Below are positions 56,932 to 64,000 of a stretch of DNA of 64,000 bases, piece after piece. Source of the DNA: Rhodospirillum rubrum ATCC 11170 (GTDB taxonomy: Bacteria > Pseudomonadota > Alphaproteobacteria > Rhodospirillales > Rhodospirillaceae); contig NC_007643.1 of NCBI RefSeq assembly GCF_000013085.1, forward strand, positions 2,155,001-2,219,000. The letters are read 5' to 3'. Position 1 is the first letter of the stretch. Every line of letters begins with the position of its first letter. The translations under genes were made by a program, and so were the position numbers. The notes beneath the pieces are model-generated. The model worked only from the letters and a program-made list of their open reading frames with translations. It did not search any database and had not been told where the DNA came from.

Positions 56932-58383
56932 TCAGGGGCTGACGTCCTGATTGTCTTCAGAGTCATCGGCGATTTCCACCCGGTCGCGGCCGTTGCGCTT
57001 GGCCCGATAGAGCGCATCGTCGGCGCGCGACAACATATCCCCCAGCCCACGATCCTCGGGATGCAGGGTGGAGATGCCGACGCTGATCGTCACCGGACCG
57101 CCGACGGGCTGGGGGATCTGACACGACAGCCGCAGCCTTTCGCCGACCTCATGGGCCGCCGTCAAGGAGGTGTCGGGCAGCAGAATGGCGAATTCCTCGC
57201 CGCCGACGCGGGCGATGACATCGATCTCGCGCAGGCTTTCGCGCAGGGTATCGGCCAGGGTGCGCAAGATCGCATCACCCGCCGCATGGCCCTGGGTGTC
57301 ATTGATCCGCTTGAAGTGATCAAGATCGATCATCAGCCCCGAAAGCGGCCAACAACCGCGACGCGCCCGGGCGACCTCGAGGATGCCGCGATCGAACAGC
57401 AGCCGGCGATTGCCCAGGCCGGTCAGCGGGTCGGTCAGGGCCAAGCGCTGCCAGGCTTCCTCGCGCTGCTTGTGAACGGTGATGTCATTAAACGACAGCA
57501 AGACCGCCGGCTGCCCGTCATAGGACATGGCGATGGTCGAGACCAGGGCCCAGAACGGCTCGCCGCCCGCCCCGCGCAAGCGGAATTCGCAGTCGAGCAC
57601 CCGACCGCGCTGGACCGTGCGCGCCAGCAAACGGGCGCCATCGACGGGGTTTTCCCACAGGTCGGGCAGCGTCGACGTGGTGTTCTCAAGAAGCGCCCAG
57701 CCCAGGGCCTCGCCGGCGTGATCGTTGAGAAAGCGTACCCGGTCGCCCTCCTCGCTCAGCACCAGGATCGGAAAAACCGAGGCGTCGAGGATCGAGCGCA
57801 GCCGGGCCTCGCTTTCGCGCAGGTCGCGGGTGCGTTCGGCGACGCGGATCTCCAGGGTATCACGGGCTTCGCGCAGTTCGGCGCGGCTGCGTTCAAGGGC
57901 TTCGATCTGCTGATAGGAGCGCAGGGACGACACCAGGGTGGTGATCAGCTTGGTATCGGTCAGTTCGGTCTTGGAGCGATAATCGTTGATGTCATAGCGC
58001 ATAACCACGTCGTGTTCGGGCGCCTGCCCGGGCTGGCCGGTTCGCAAGACAATCCGCAAATGACTGTTGCCCAGGTCATCGCGGATAACCTTGACCAGCT
58101 TTAGGCCGGCGTCCTCGGTTTCCATCACCACATCAAGCAGGGCGACGGCGATATCGGACTGTTGCCTGAGTATTTCAGTCGCTTCCGCCGCCGAACCGGC
58201 GTAAAGCAAGGATACGCCACGCCCGGCGAAAACAAATCCCGACAGCACCAGCCGGGTCACCGTGAAGACTTCGGGATCGTCATCGGCGACCAAAACCTTC
58301 CAGGGCGACACATCGGAAGGCAAGGAACCTGCGACGGGATCCTCTTCCTCGACAAACAAGATCTCGTCGCTGTCTTGCACCAT
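56932..58383 (-). CDS. Diguanylate cyclase with receiver and PAS domains
   Basis: Makes cyclic di-GMP in response to phosphorylation. Receiver domain at about residues 28-150 with phosphoacceptor Asp84 (ALLDVVMETEDAGLKLV) and the DUF3369-like continuation RTGQPGQAPEHDVVMRYDIN and KTELTDTKL. A coiled coil follows, then PAS (about 200-315), then GGDEF with active GGEEF at about 394 and an inhibitory I-site RxxD (REID) five residues before it. Length 483. ATG 58383 is chosen over codons further upstream because the acidic N-terminus typical of such proteins begins there. No cognate kinase is adjacent. Confidence 0.92.
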   Translation of the reverse strand: MVQDSDEILFVEEEDPVAGSLPSDVSPWKVLVADDDPEVFTVTRLVLSGFVFAGRGVSLLYAGSAAEATEILRQQSDIAVALLDVVMETEDAGLKLVKVIRDDLGNSHLRIVLRTGQPGQAPEHDVVMRYDINDYRSKTELTDTKLITTLVSSLRSYQQIEALERSRAELREARDTLEIRVAERTRDLRESEARLRSILDASVFPILVLSEEGDRVRFLNDHAGEALGWALLENTTSTLPDLWENPVDGARLLARTVQRGRVLDCEFRLRGAGGEPFWALVSTIAMSYDGQPAVLLSFNDITVHKQREEAWQRLALTDPLTGLGNRRLLFDRGILEVARARRGCWPLSGLMIDLDHFKRINDTQGHAAGDAILRTLADTLRESLREIDVIARVGGEEFAILLPDTSLTAAHEVGERLRLSCQIPQPVGGPVTISVGISTLHPEDRGLGDMLSRADDALYRAKRNGRDRVEIADDSEDNQDVSP

Positions 58384-58634
58384 AGCTGACTGTATCCCCT
58401 GGATTATGACCCTACGGTGCCGAAATCCGGCCTTGGCGACAAGCGAACAATTTTCTCTACATTTTATATGATTTAGCTGTTTCCGCCCCATATCCAACCC
58501 CCGTTCCTCGGGAGGGGGTTAAAGACCCTGCGCCGCTTGGCCCTTTTTGGGCCATTTTTGCCGCCCCATATCGGGGAAAGGGTACCCTGCCGTGCCCAAA
58601 GACCATTTTGCACCCCGCCTCAAGGAGACCTACC

Positions 58635-59567
58635 ATGGATTCGCCGCGTCTTGCCTTTGCCATCTTGTTCTGCGGCGTCGTCGCATCCGCCACCGGTCCG
58701 ATCCCGCAAGCGCGGGCCCAGGGGGTTCCCCCGGCAAGCGATGCGCTCGTCGACGAGTCTCTGCCCACACTCATCGGCCCCTTGTCAGCCGGCCGCATGA
58801 TCGGCCTGCCGGTGCGGACCTATGGCGACGCCCCCGCTGTCGCCAATGTCGATGACCTGTTGATGAAGGCCGACGGAACGGTCGACAAGCTTGTCCTCGA
58901 TGACGGCACCTTCCTGCGCATGGGTCTGGACGGCAAACGGGTCGCCCTGCCCTATGCTTCGGCCGCCCTGGTCCCTGGTTCGGACGGAGCACCGTCTTAT
59001 TTACGTATCAATATTGCCAAAGCTTATGGCCAAGTCATTAAGGAATTCCGCTACGAATTGATTTCACCCTCTGATTTCGCGCTTAAGGCGGTCCTTGGCG
59101 CGCCGGTGGCGGCGGCGGACGCGCCCTCGGCCGGTCGTCTCGATACCCTGTGGATCGGTCAGGGCGGGCACATCGACCACGCGGAAATCAGCCTTGATCC
59201 CGACAGCTCGCTGGCCAGCTGGACCATCGCCCTGCCGTTTTCCGATCTGAGCTTTCGTCGTCCCGCCTCGAGAACCGAAACCCGAGTCGTCACCTTTCGC
59301 ACTCTTAACCAGTTGAAAGCCTTGCCGCCGATCAACACCCCGGCCCTGCCGATGGGCCGGGCGATGGGTCGCACGATGGGTCAGCCCGGGTTCACCCCGG
59401 CGCCGGCCAATCAGGTTCCCGCCGTTCCGTCAACCTATGCCCCGTCATCGCAGACGCCGATGGGGTGGACCACCGGTGAATCCGGTGCGGCGCCCGTGGG
59501 GCCGCAAGGCGCGCCGGCGGCCCTTGTTCCGCCGCCGACCTCGATCGACGTCCCGCCGATGCGCTGA
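58635..59567 (+). CDS. Secreted protein with PRC-barrel-like region, function unknown
   Basis: 310 residues. Signal peptide (MDSPRLAFAILFCGVVASA, cleavage near ARAQG). A region at about 48-125 resembles PRC-barrel beta sheets: AGRMIGLPVRTYGDAPAVAN, VDDLLMKADGTVDKLVL. A second beta-rich part spans 150-210. The last 90 residues are Pro/Ala/Met-rich with MGRAMGRTMGQPG. AAGGAGACC precedes the ATG at 58635. It is divergent from the cyclase gene. A perfect 9-bp GC hairpin lies 34 bp after its stop. The exact family is not certain. Confidence 0.7.
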   Translation: MDSPRLAFAILFCGVVASATGPIPQARAQGVPPASDALVDESLPTLIGPLSAGRMIGLPVRTYGDAPAVANVDDLLMKADGTVDKLVLDDGTFLRMGLDGKRVALPYASAALVPGSDGAPSYLRINIAKAYGQVIKEFRYELISPSDFALKAVLGAPVAAADAPSAGRLDTLWIGQGGHIDHAEISLDPDSSLASWTIALPFSDLSFRRPASRTETRVVTFRTLNQLKALPPINTPALPMGRAMGRTMGQPGFTPAPANQVPAVPSTYAPSSQTPMGWTTGESGAAPVGPQGAPAALVPPPTSIDVPPMR

Positions 59568-59601
59568 TCGCCTTTCCTTGATCAAGCGTCGTTTTTCAAA
59601 A

Positions 59602-59629
59602 GCGCCCCCCGTCCCGCGATGGGGGGCGC
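59602..59629 (+). terminator. GC-rich hairpin after the PRC-barrel-like gene
   Basis: GCGCCCCCC (59602-59610) pairs with GGGGGGCGC (59621-59629) around a 10-nt loop, 34 bp beyond the stop codon. There is no T-run downstream, so termination is likely but not certain. Confidence 0.5.
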
Positions 59630-59788
59630 GGCTTATGAGCACGGTTGACGGCCGGCCTGCCGACACCAAGGTTAGGAGAATATCGGCCGCCTTACCTTGC
59701 TCTTTGGTTGTGGATTTCCGCAGGGACCAGCGTAAGGGGGCTTGGTTACGACCGCACTCGGGCGCAACCCATCGGGAGACCAGCTTCC

Positions 59789-61051
59789 ATGTTGTTCGCC
59801 AGCTTGTTGAAAAACCGCCTCCGTCTGGGCCAGTTGACGATGATCGACGCCAAGGGCCAAACCCATGTCCTTGGCGGCGACGGCCCCGGCCCCCGGGTCA
59901 CCATCCGCCTGACCGACCCGTCCCTGCACCGACGCCTGTTCCTGCGCCCCCATCTGGCGATCGGCGAAGCCTATATGGAGGGCACGCTGATCATCGAACG
60001 TGGCGGCTTGCGCGATTTCCTCGAGCTGATCGGCGCCAATCTCGCCGCCATCGAAGGCTCGCCCTGGGTGGCCCTGGGTCAGCGGCTCTCGGGCCTGATG
60101 CGCCGGCTTCAACAGCGCAACCCCGTTTGGCGCTCGCGGCGCAACGTCGCCCACCATTACGATCTGTCGGGGGCGTTCTACGATCTGTTCCTCGATAGCG
60201 ACCGCCAGTATTCCTGCGCCTATTTCGCCAGGGATGGCGACAGCCTGGAGCAGGCCCAGGACAACAAGAAGCGCCTGATCGCCGCCAAGCTGATGCTGCG
60301 CCCCGGTCAACATGTTCTTGATATCGGCTGCGGCTGGGGCGGCCTCGCCCTGCATCTGGCGCGTCACCACGATGTCCGGGTCACCGGTATCACCTTGTCG
60401 CAGGAACAAGCCGCCCTCGCCCGCGAGCGGGTGCGCGCGGCCGGCCTGCAAGACCGCGTCACCATTTTGCTCAAGGATTACCGCGATCTTGACGGCCGCT
60501 TCGACCGCGTGGTGTCGGTCGGCATGCTCGAGCATGTCGGAGCCCCGCAATTGGCGGACTATTTCCGCCATGTTGGCGGTTTGCTGAGCGACGACGGCGT
60601 GGCCCTGATCCATTCCATCGGCCGCATGGAGCCCCCGGGATCAACCAATGTGTGGATTCGTAAATACATTTTCCCCGGCGGCTATAGCCCGGCCTTGTCG
60701 GAAACCCTGGCGGCCGTCGAGGGCTCTGGGCTTTATCTCACCGATGCCGAGATCCTGCGCCTGCATTACGCCCGCACCCTGGCCGAATGGACCCGGCGCT
60801 TCCAGGCCAACCGCGAGGCGGCCCGCGCCCTGTACGATGAGCGCTTCTGCCGGATGTGGGAGTTCTATCTTCTGGGTTGCGAAATGGCCTTTCGCCACGG
60901 CAATCAGATGGTTTTCCAACTGCAACTGGCCCGACGCCAGGACGCGGTGCCGCTGACGCGCGACTACCTGTTCGAAACCATGCCGCGATCCGATCGCCGC
61001 GCCGCCGGTTATGGAACGACCGCCCACCCCCCCTCGGCGGCGGCCGAATAA
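59789..61051 (+). CDS. cfa: Cyclopropane-fatty-acyl-phospholipid synthase
   Basis: Adds a methylene from S-adenosylmethionine to unsaturated acyl chains in membrane lipids. A non-catalytic N-terminal domain (about 1-105) precedes the methyltransferase domain: NVAHHYDLSGAFYDLFLD, QYSCAYF, VLDIGCGWGGLALHLA (SAM site), VSVGMLEHVG, and IRKYIFPGGYSPALSE. Length 420 is typical. GGGAGA precedes the ATG at 59789. It stands alone and is convergent with the Fur-family gene. Confidence 0.95.
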   Translation: MLFASLLKNRLRLGQLTMIDAKGQTHVLGGDGPGPRVTIRLTDPSLHRRLFLRPHLAIGEAYMEGTLIIERGGLRDFLELIGANLAAIEGSPWVALGQRLSGLMRRLQQRNPVWRSRRNVAHHYDLSGAFYDLFLDSDRQYSCAYFARDGDSLEQAQDNKKRLIAAKLMLRPGQHVLDIGCGWGGLALHLARHHDVRVTGITLSQEQAALARERVRAAGLQDRVTILLKDYRDLDGRFDRVVSVGMLEHVGAPQLADYFRHVGGLLSDDGVALIHSIGRMEPPGSTNVWIRKYIFPGGYSPALSETLAAVEGSGLYLTDAEILRLHYARTLAEWTRRFQANREAARALYDERFCRMWEFYLLGCEMAFRHGNQMVFQLQLARRQDAVPLTRDYLFETMPRSDRRAAGYGTTAHPPSAAAE

Positions 61052-61085
61052 CGGGGAGGCCCCGGCCCTCGGGCGGCAGGGGGCG

Positions 61086-61619
61086 TCAGCCCTCGCGGCA
61101 GCGCCGGCACAGGCCCGGCACTTCGACCACCGGGGCTTCGGCCAGGAAGCCGGCGGCCTGGGCGGCGGCATCAAGGGCGCGGCCCAGCGTGTCGTCACAC
61201 TCCTGGTCATCGATCTCGATCACCGCGTGACAGCTTCGGCAGACCAGAAACTGCGCGCCGTGGTTCCGCCGGGGATGGGCGCAGGCGACAAAGGCGTTCA
61301 AGCTGCTGATGCGGTGGGCCAACCCGACCTCGATCAGGAATTCCAGCGCCCGATAGACAGACATCGGCGCCGGGCGGGCATCGCCGCGCGCCGCCATGCG
61401 ATCGATGATCTCATAGGCCCCCAGGGCGCCATGACCGCCCTCGCGCAATAAAACGTCCAGAACCCGCCGCCGGGCGGCGGTCAGCCGGGCGCCCAGGTCA
61501 AGGCAATGGGCCTCGGCCTCGGCTAAGCCCCGGCGCAGGCAGGCGCCGTGGTCGTGGTCTTCGGCGGGGCGGGCGGGCGCGAAGGGGGACGGAGATGGAT
61601 CGTTCGATGCTGCGGTCAC
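61086..61619 (-). CDS. Fur family transcriptional regulator, Zur-like
   Basis: Metal-responsive repressor of 177 residues. The winged helix spans about 35-105 (LTAARRRVLDVLLREGGHGA, YEIIDRMAARG, MSVYRALEFLIEVGLAHRI), followed by a dimer domain with the structural zinc site CRSCHAVIEID and C-terminal LCRRCREG. The His/Asp-rich N-terminus (DHDHGACLRRGL) and the lack of the usual Fur iron ligands suggest Zur rather than Fur. GTG start after GAGGGACC. Divergent from the SDR gene. No zinc transporter is nearby, so the assignment is tentative. Confidence 0.85.
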   Translation of the reverse strand: MTAASNDPSPSPFAPARPAEDHDHGACLRRGLAEAEAHCLDLGARLTAARRRVLDVLLREGGHGALGAYEIIDRMAARGDARPAPMSVYRALEFLIEVGLAHRISSLNAFVACAHPRRNHGAQFLVCRSCHAVIEIDDQECDDTLGRALDAAAQAAGFLAEAPVVEVPGLCRRCREG

Positions 61620-61802
61620 GGACAGGTCCCTCGTTTTTACCCCGCCAGTATACCCGTTTCGCCCAAGGTCACCGCCGAAAACCGACGATCGCCGCCGCCC
61701 CGCCGATCCCCCCTATCAAACGACCGCCCTTGTCGGGTATAGGGGAACGCTGATCGCCAAGCCGCCGCCCCGTTGCGCCCTTTCATCCTTTCGGAGGTTG
61801 CC

Positions 61803-62549
61803 ATGGATCATCCCCGCCGCGCCTGTGTGACCGGAGCCGCCAATGGCATCGGCCGGGCCATCGCCCTGCATCTGTCGCGCTTGGGCTGGAGCGTCGCCGG
61901 GCTGGATCGCGATGGCGGCGGTCTGGCGGCGATGGCCGCCGCCGCCAAGGCCGAAGGGCTGGCCGCCCCCCTTCTGGCGACCGTCGACGTCCGCGATGAG
62001 GCCGCCCTGGCGGCCGCCTTGGCCCAGGCCGCCGGCCCCGAGGAGACTCTGCACGGCCTCGTCTGTTGCGCCGGACGGACGACGGCCCATAGCGGCCCGC
62101 CGGAGGATCTCGCCCTGGCCGACTGGCAAAAGTTCATCGATATCAACCTGACCGGCCCGTTCCTGTGCGCCAAGCACGCCATCAAGGCCCTGGAGCGGGG
62201 GCGGGGCGCGATCGTCATGATCGCCTCGACCCGCGCCCATCAGTCCGAACCGGGAACCGAGGCCTATGCGGCATCGAAGGGGGGACTGCTGGCCCTGACC
62301 CATGCCCTGGCCCTCTCGCTGTCCAATCGGGTGCGGGTCAACGCCATCTCGCCCGGCTGGATCGCCACCAGCGGCGTGGAAGACCTGCGCCCGGAGGATC
62401 ATGCCCAGCATCCGGCCGGCCGGGTCGGCCTGCCCGGCGATATCGCCGCCGCCACCGCCTGGTTGCTCTCCGACGACGCCGGCTTCATGACCGGCGCCGA
62501 ATTGATCGTTGATGGCGGCATGACGCGCAAGATGATCTACCGCGATTAA
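61803..62549 (+). CDS. Short-chain dehydrogenase/reductase
   Basis: NAD(P)-dependent oxidoreductase of 248 residues. The cofactor motif TGAANGIGRAIA, LVCCAGRTTAHSG (NAG-like), the catalytic Ser (MIASTRAHQSEPGTEA), YAASKGG with Tyr and Lys, and NAISPGWIATSGVEDL are all present; the C-terminal AELIVDGGMTRKMIY is typical. GGAGG precedes the ATG at 61803. The acidic Asp in LDRDGGG after the second strand suggests NAD preference. Substrate unknown. Confidence 0.92.
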   Translation: MDHPRRACVTGAANGIGRAIALHLSRLGWSVAGLDRDGGGLAAMAAAAKAEGLAAPLLATVDVRDEAALAAALAQAAGPEETLHGLVCCAGRTTAHSGPPEDLALADWQKFIDINLTGPFLCAKHAIKALERGRGAIVMIASTRAHQSEPGTEAYAASKGGLLALTHALALSLSNRVRVNAISPGWIATSGVEDLRPEDHAQHPAGRVGLPGDIAAATAWLLSDDAGFMTGAELIVDGGMTRKMIYRD

Positions 62550-62570
62550 GCCGCTGTCCTAAAAAGCTTT

Positions 62571-63308
62571 TTAGCGCACCGCCGGCGCGGCTGGCGCGAC
62601 CGCGGGGGGCGCGGAGGGGACGATCAGCGGCAGATCCTGGGAGCGCGGGACGGGCACCGGCTTGAACTCGCGCTCCTCGACGACCTTGCCGGTCTTGTCG
62701 CGGGCCTGCACCTTGACCGCCGGCGGCATGCCGGTATCGGCGCAAACCTCCAGAGCGGCCACCGCCTCGCTCATGTCATAGAGATGGAAGCGGAAGGCGC
62801 CGCTGGGGCCGGTATCGACGGCCAGTTGCTTGGCCTTGCGCAGGGCCTCGCGCAGCGGCGGCCATCCCGGCACCCCGGCGCGAATCGCCACCGCCGTCAC
62901 CTCGGTTTTCAGCGTGCGGGTGGGGCCGTCATCGAAGCGGACATCGGCCTTGCCCGGGCCCAGGGGGCGGAGCGGCGCCGGGGTGTCCGCCGTCGCCAGC
63001 CAAGCCGAATCGGCGATGCCAATCAAAGCCTTGTGATCGCCCGACAGGGAAACCGACAGCAAGATCCGCCGCTCGCCCGACAGATAGGAATTGACCATCA
63101 GGCAGTGGGAGAACACCCCATCGGCGGTCTTTTCGTTGGAGACGAACCACCCGCCAACCCGCACCACCTCGGCCCGGGCCGGCCCGGCGACCAAGGAACC
63201 GGCGGCCAAGGGCAGGCCAAGGGCCAGGAAAAGCGCCAAGACCCGGCCACGCCCGGGGACGCGGGAACCGGGGGACGGGGAGCGCCGCCGCGCGGGCAAA
63301 ATGGGCAA
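62571..63308 (-). CDS. Secreted protein of unknown function
   Basis: 245 residues from a TTG start at 63308, picked because GGAGG stands exactly 7 nt before it and a signal peptide follows (RVLALFLALGLPLAAGSLVAGPARA, cleavage before EVV; written here only in part: LALFLALGLPLAAG). The mature part contains VVRVGGWFVSNEKTADGVFS, a beta-rich body with Cys pairs (HCLMVNSYLSG; LEVCADTGM), and a Pro/Ala/Val-rich end. No family recognised with certainty. It is convergent with the SDR gene. Confidence 0.65.
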   Translation of the reverse strand: MPILPARRRSPSPGSRVPGRGRVLALFLALGLPLAAGSLVAGPARAEVVRVGGWFVSNEKTADGVFSHCLMVNSYLSGERRILLSVSLSGDHKALIGIADSAWLATADTPAPLRPLGPGKADVRFDDGPTRTLKTEVTAVAIRAGVPGWPPLREALRKAKQLAVDTGPSGAFRFHLYDMSEAVAALEVCADTGMPPAVKVQARDKTGKVVEEREFKPVPVPRSQDLPLIVPSAPPAVAPAAPAVR

Positions 63309-63500
63309 GACCGGGCCTCCTTGGGAAAAACGGAAAGGCGCTATTGTGCCCCTTCGCCGATCCGGACGCCAGCCATGGCATCGGCCCTTATCGCGTGGCG
63401 ACCTCAAGCCATGCCCGTTTATTAAGCATCCCGGGGAACTTCGTCCGTTGTTTTTTGTTGATCCGCACATCCCCTTCCCAGCCCGACCCGGAGCCCCCCG

Positions 63501-63689
63501 ATGTCCGATACCCGCGAAACGGTGACCGAGACTCCCCCCTCCCCGCGCCAGGACGAAAAGGAGGAAAAGAAGCAGCGCAAACAACATGAAGACGCCTTGC
63601 TCGATGAAGCCTTGGAGGAGTCGTTTCCCTCCAGCGATCCGGTCTCCATCCCCAGCCGCCCGGCGGGAAAAACCGGCAAAGCCGAGTGA
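63501..63689 (+). CDS. Small acidic/basic conserved-type protein with DEALEESFPSSDP motif
   Basis: 62 residues, highly charged, no membrane segment, probably intrinsically disordered (SPRQDEKEEKKQRKQHEDAL). The C-terminal DEALEESFPSSDPVSIPSR matches a pattern I recognise from many short alphaproteobacterial and other proteins of unknown function, often near stress genes. ATG at 63501 follows a GGAG at 63490. It stands alone between the secreted unknown gene and the cold shock gene. Function unknown. Confidence 0.65.
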   Translation: MSDTRETVTETPPSPRQDEKEEKKQRKQHEDALLDEALEESFPSSDPVSIPSRPAGKTGKAE

Positions 63690-63715
63690 AGGATGGGCCG
63701 CGTTCAACCCTGAAA

Positions 63716-63745
63716 TTGACCTTGACTTGTCCTCTGGCGTAGATC
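63716..63745 (+). promoter_or_regulatory. Possible promoter of the cold shock gene with a long 5' leader
   Basis: TTGACC (63716-63721), followed at 18 bp by TAGATC (63740-63745), or TTGACT (63722-63727) with a shifted -10, gives a sigma-70-like signal. Transcription from here would leave a leader of about 130 nt before the cold shock gene, which is typical for cspA-type mRNAs. Confidence 0.4.
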
Positions 63746-63883
63746 ATCTATGCGTCGTCGAACTGATTTGGGTCTATCCCGCTTCGGCTACCCCTAAAGG
63801 CGCCAACGGATTTCTTCCCACTGATGATTTGATGTTCGCGCGCAATAGTGTGCCCGGACAACGCCAGTCGTGGAGGAACAAAA

Positions 63884-64000
63884 ATGTCCACTGGCACCGT
63901 GAAGTGGTTTAATACGACAAAGGGTTTTGGCTTCATCGCTCCCGATAACGGCGGCGCTGACGCTTTCGTGCACATCACCGCCCTGGAGCGCGCCGGCATC
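63884..64000 (+). CDS. Cold shock protein (CspA family), 3' end cut off by the window edge
   Basis: Single-stranded nucleic acid-binding OB-fold protein; acts as an RNA chaperone. The first 39 residues are visible: [20 protein letters not shown] with the RNP1 motif KGFGFI, and DAFVHITAL with RNP2-like FVHI. GGAGG stands 7 nt before the ATG. A typical member is 67-70 residues, so about half is present. The AT content before the start and the long leader fit cold-inducible control. Confidence 0.95.
   Translation, partial: MSTGTVKWFNTTKGFGFIAPDNGGADAFVHITALERAGI

Overview
The window is a GC-rich, gene-dense piece of an alphaproteobacterial chromosome. It carries only housekeeping and accessory genes, with no rRNA, tRNA, CRISPR array, prophage or intact insertion sequence that I could see. 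Gene content and order fit the Rhodospirillales, most likely Rhodospirillum or a close relative. The supporting features are the pdhA-pdhB-pdhC-lpd-lipA-COQ10 run, a lipoyl domain fused to pyruvate dehydrogenase E1-beta, an alphaproteobacterial LexA box (GAAC-N7-GAAC) and bactofilin next to an M23 peptidase. I cannot confirm the species without a search.

Layout. 1-9757: stringent response and basal functions (RelA/SpoT fragment, rpoZ, folK, NYN nuclease, udgB, smpB, dapA, lytic transglycosylase), interrupted by a mosaic TPR gene, a TPR fragment and a glutathione peroxidase. 9886-18710: cell shape and envelope (bactofilin, M23 peptidase), pgpA, pncC, a Na/Pi cotransporter, a TetR regulator, a DMT exporter with a small partner gene, and a PAS histidine kinase. 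18689-25329: a minus-strand operon for the pyruvate dehydrogenase complex, its lipoate synthase and a COQ10/RatA protein. 25697-34013: ftsB, corA, a histidine-kinase-like protein lacking the key catalytic residues, then the minus-strand run tpiA-secG-pyrG-kdsA-eno. 34361-45546: a PpiD-like chaperone, trpE, a minus-strand copper cassette (copA, polysaccharide deacetylase, copZ), trpGDC, and lexA with its SOS box. 45608-49301: a gate-domain membrane protein divergent from an Lrp/AsnC regulator, and a chemotaxis receptor. 49594-54352: a four-gene BMP-type ABC importer. 54723-64000: a SulP transporter behind a tandem repeat, msrB, a Rec-PAS-GGDEF diguanylate cyclase, a secreted PRC-barrel-like protein, a cyclopropane fatty acid synthase, a Fur/Zur regulator, an SDR, a secreted unknown, a 62-residue acidic protein and the start of a cold shock gene.

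How it works together. Several conserved blocks seem to have taken up extra cassettes: TPR plus peroxidase between udgB and smpB, corA plus the degenerate kinase between ftsB and eno, and the copper genes between trpE and trpGDC. The pdh operon couples the enzyme complex to the lipoate synthase that matures it. I found no self-evident new multi-gene system. The best candidates for something unusual are the catalytically degenerate histidine kinase (27500-28540), the four-copy 32-34 bp tandem repeat ahead of sulP (54474-54606), the mosaic TPR locus with a single in-frame stop (3994-5328), and the paired repeats between the Lrp regulator and its divergent membrane gene (46648-46700).
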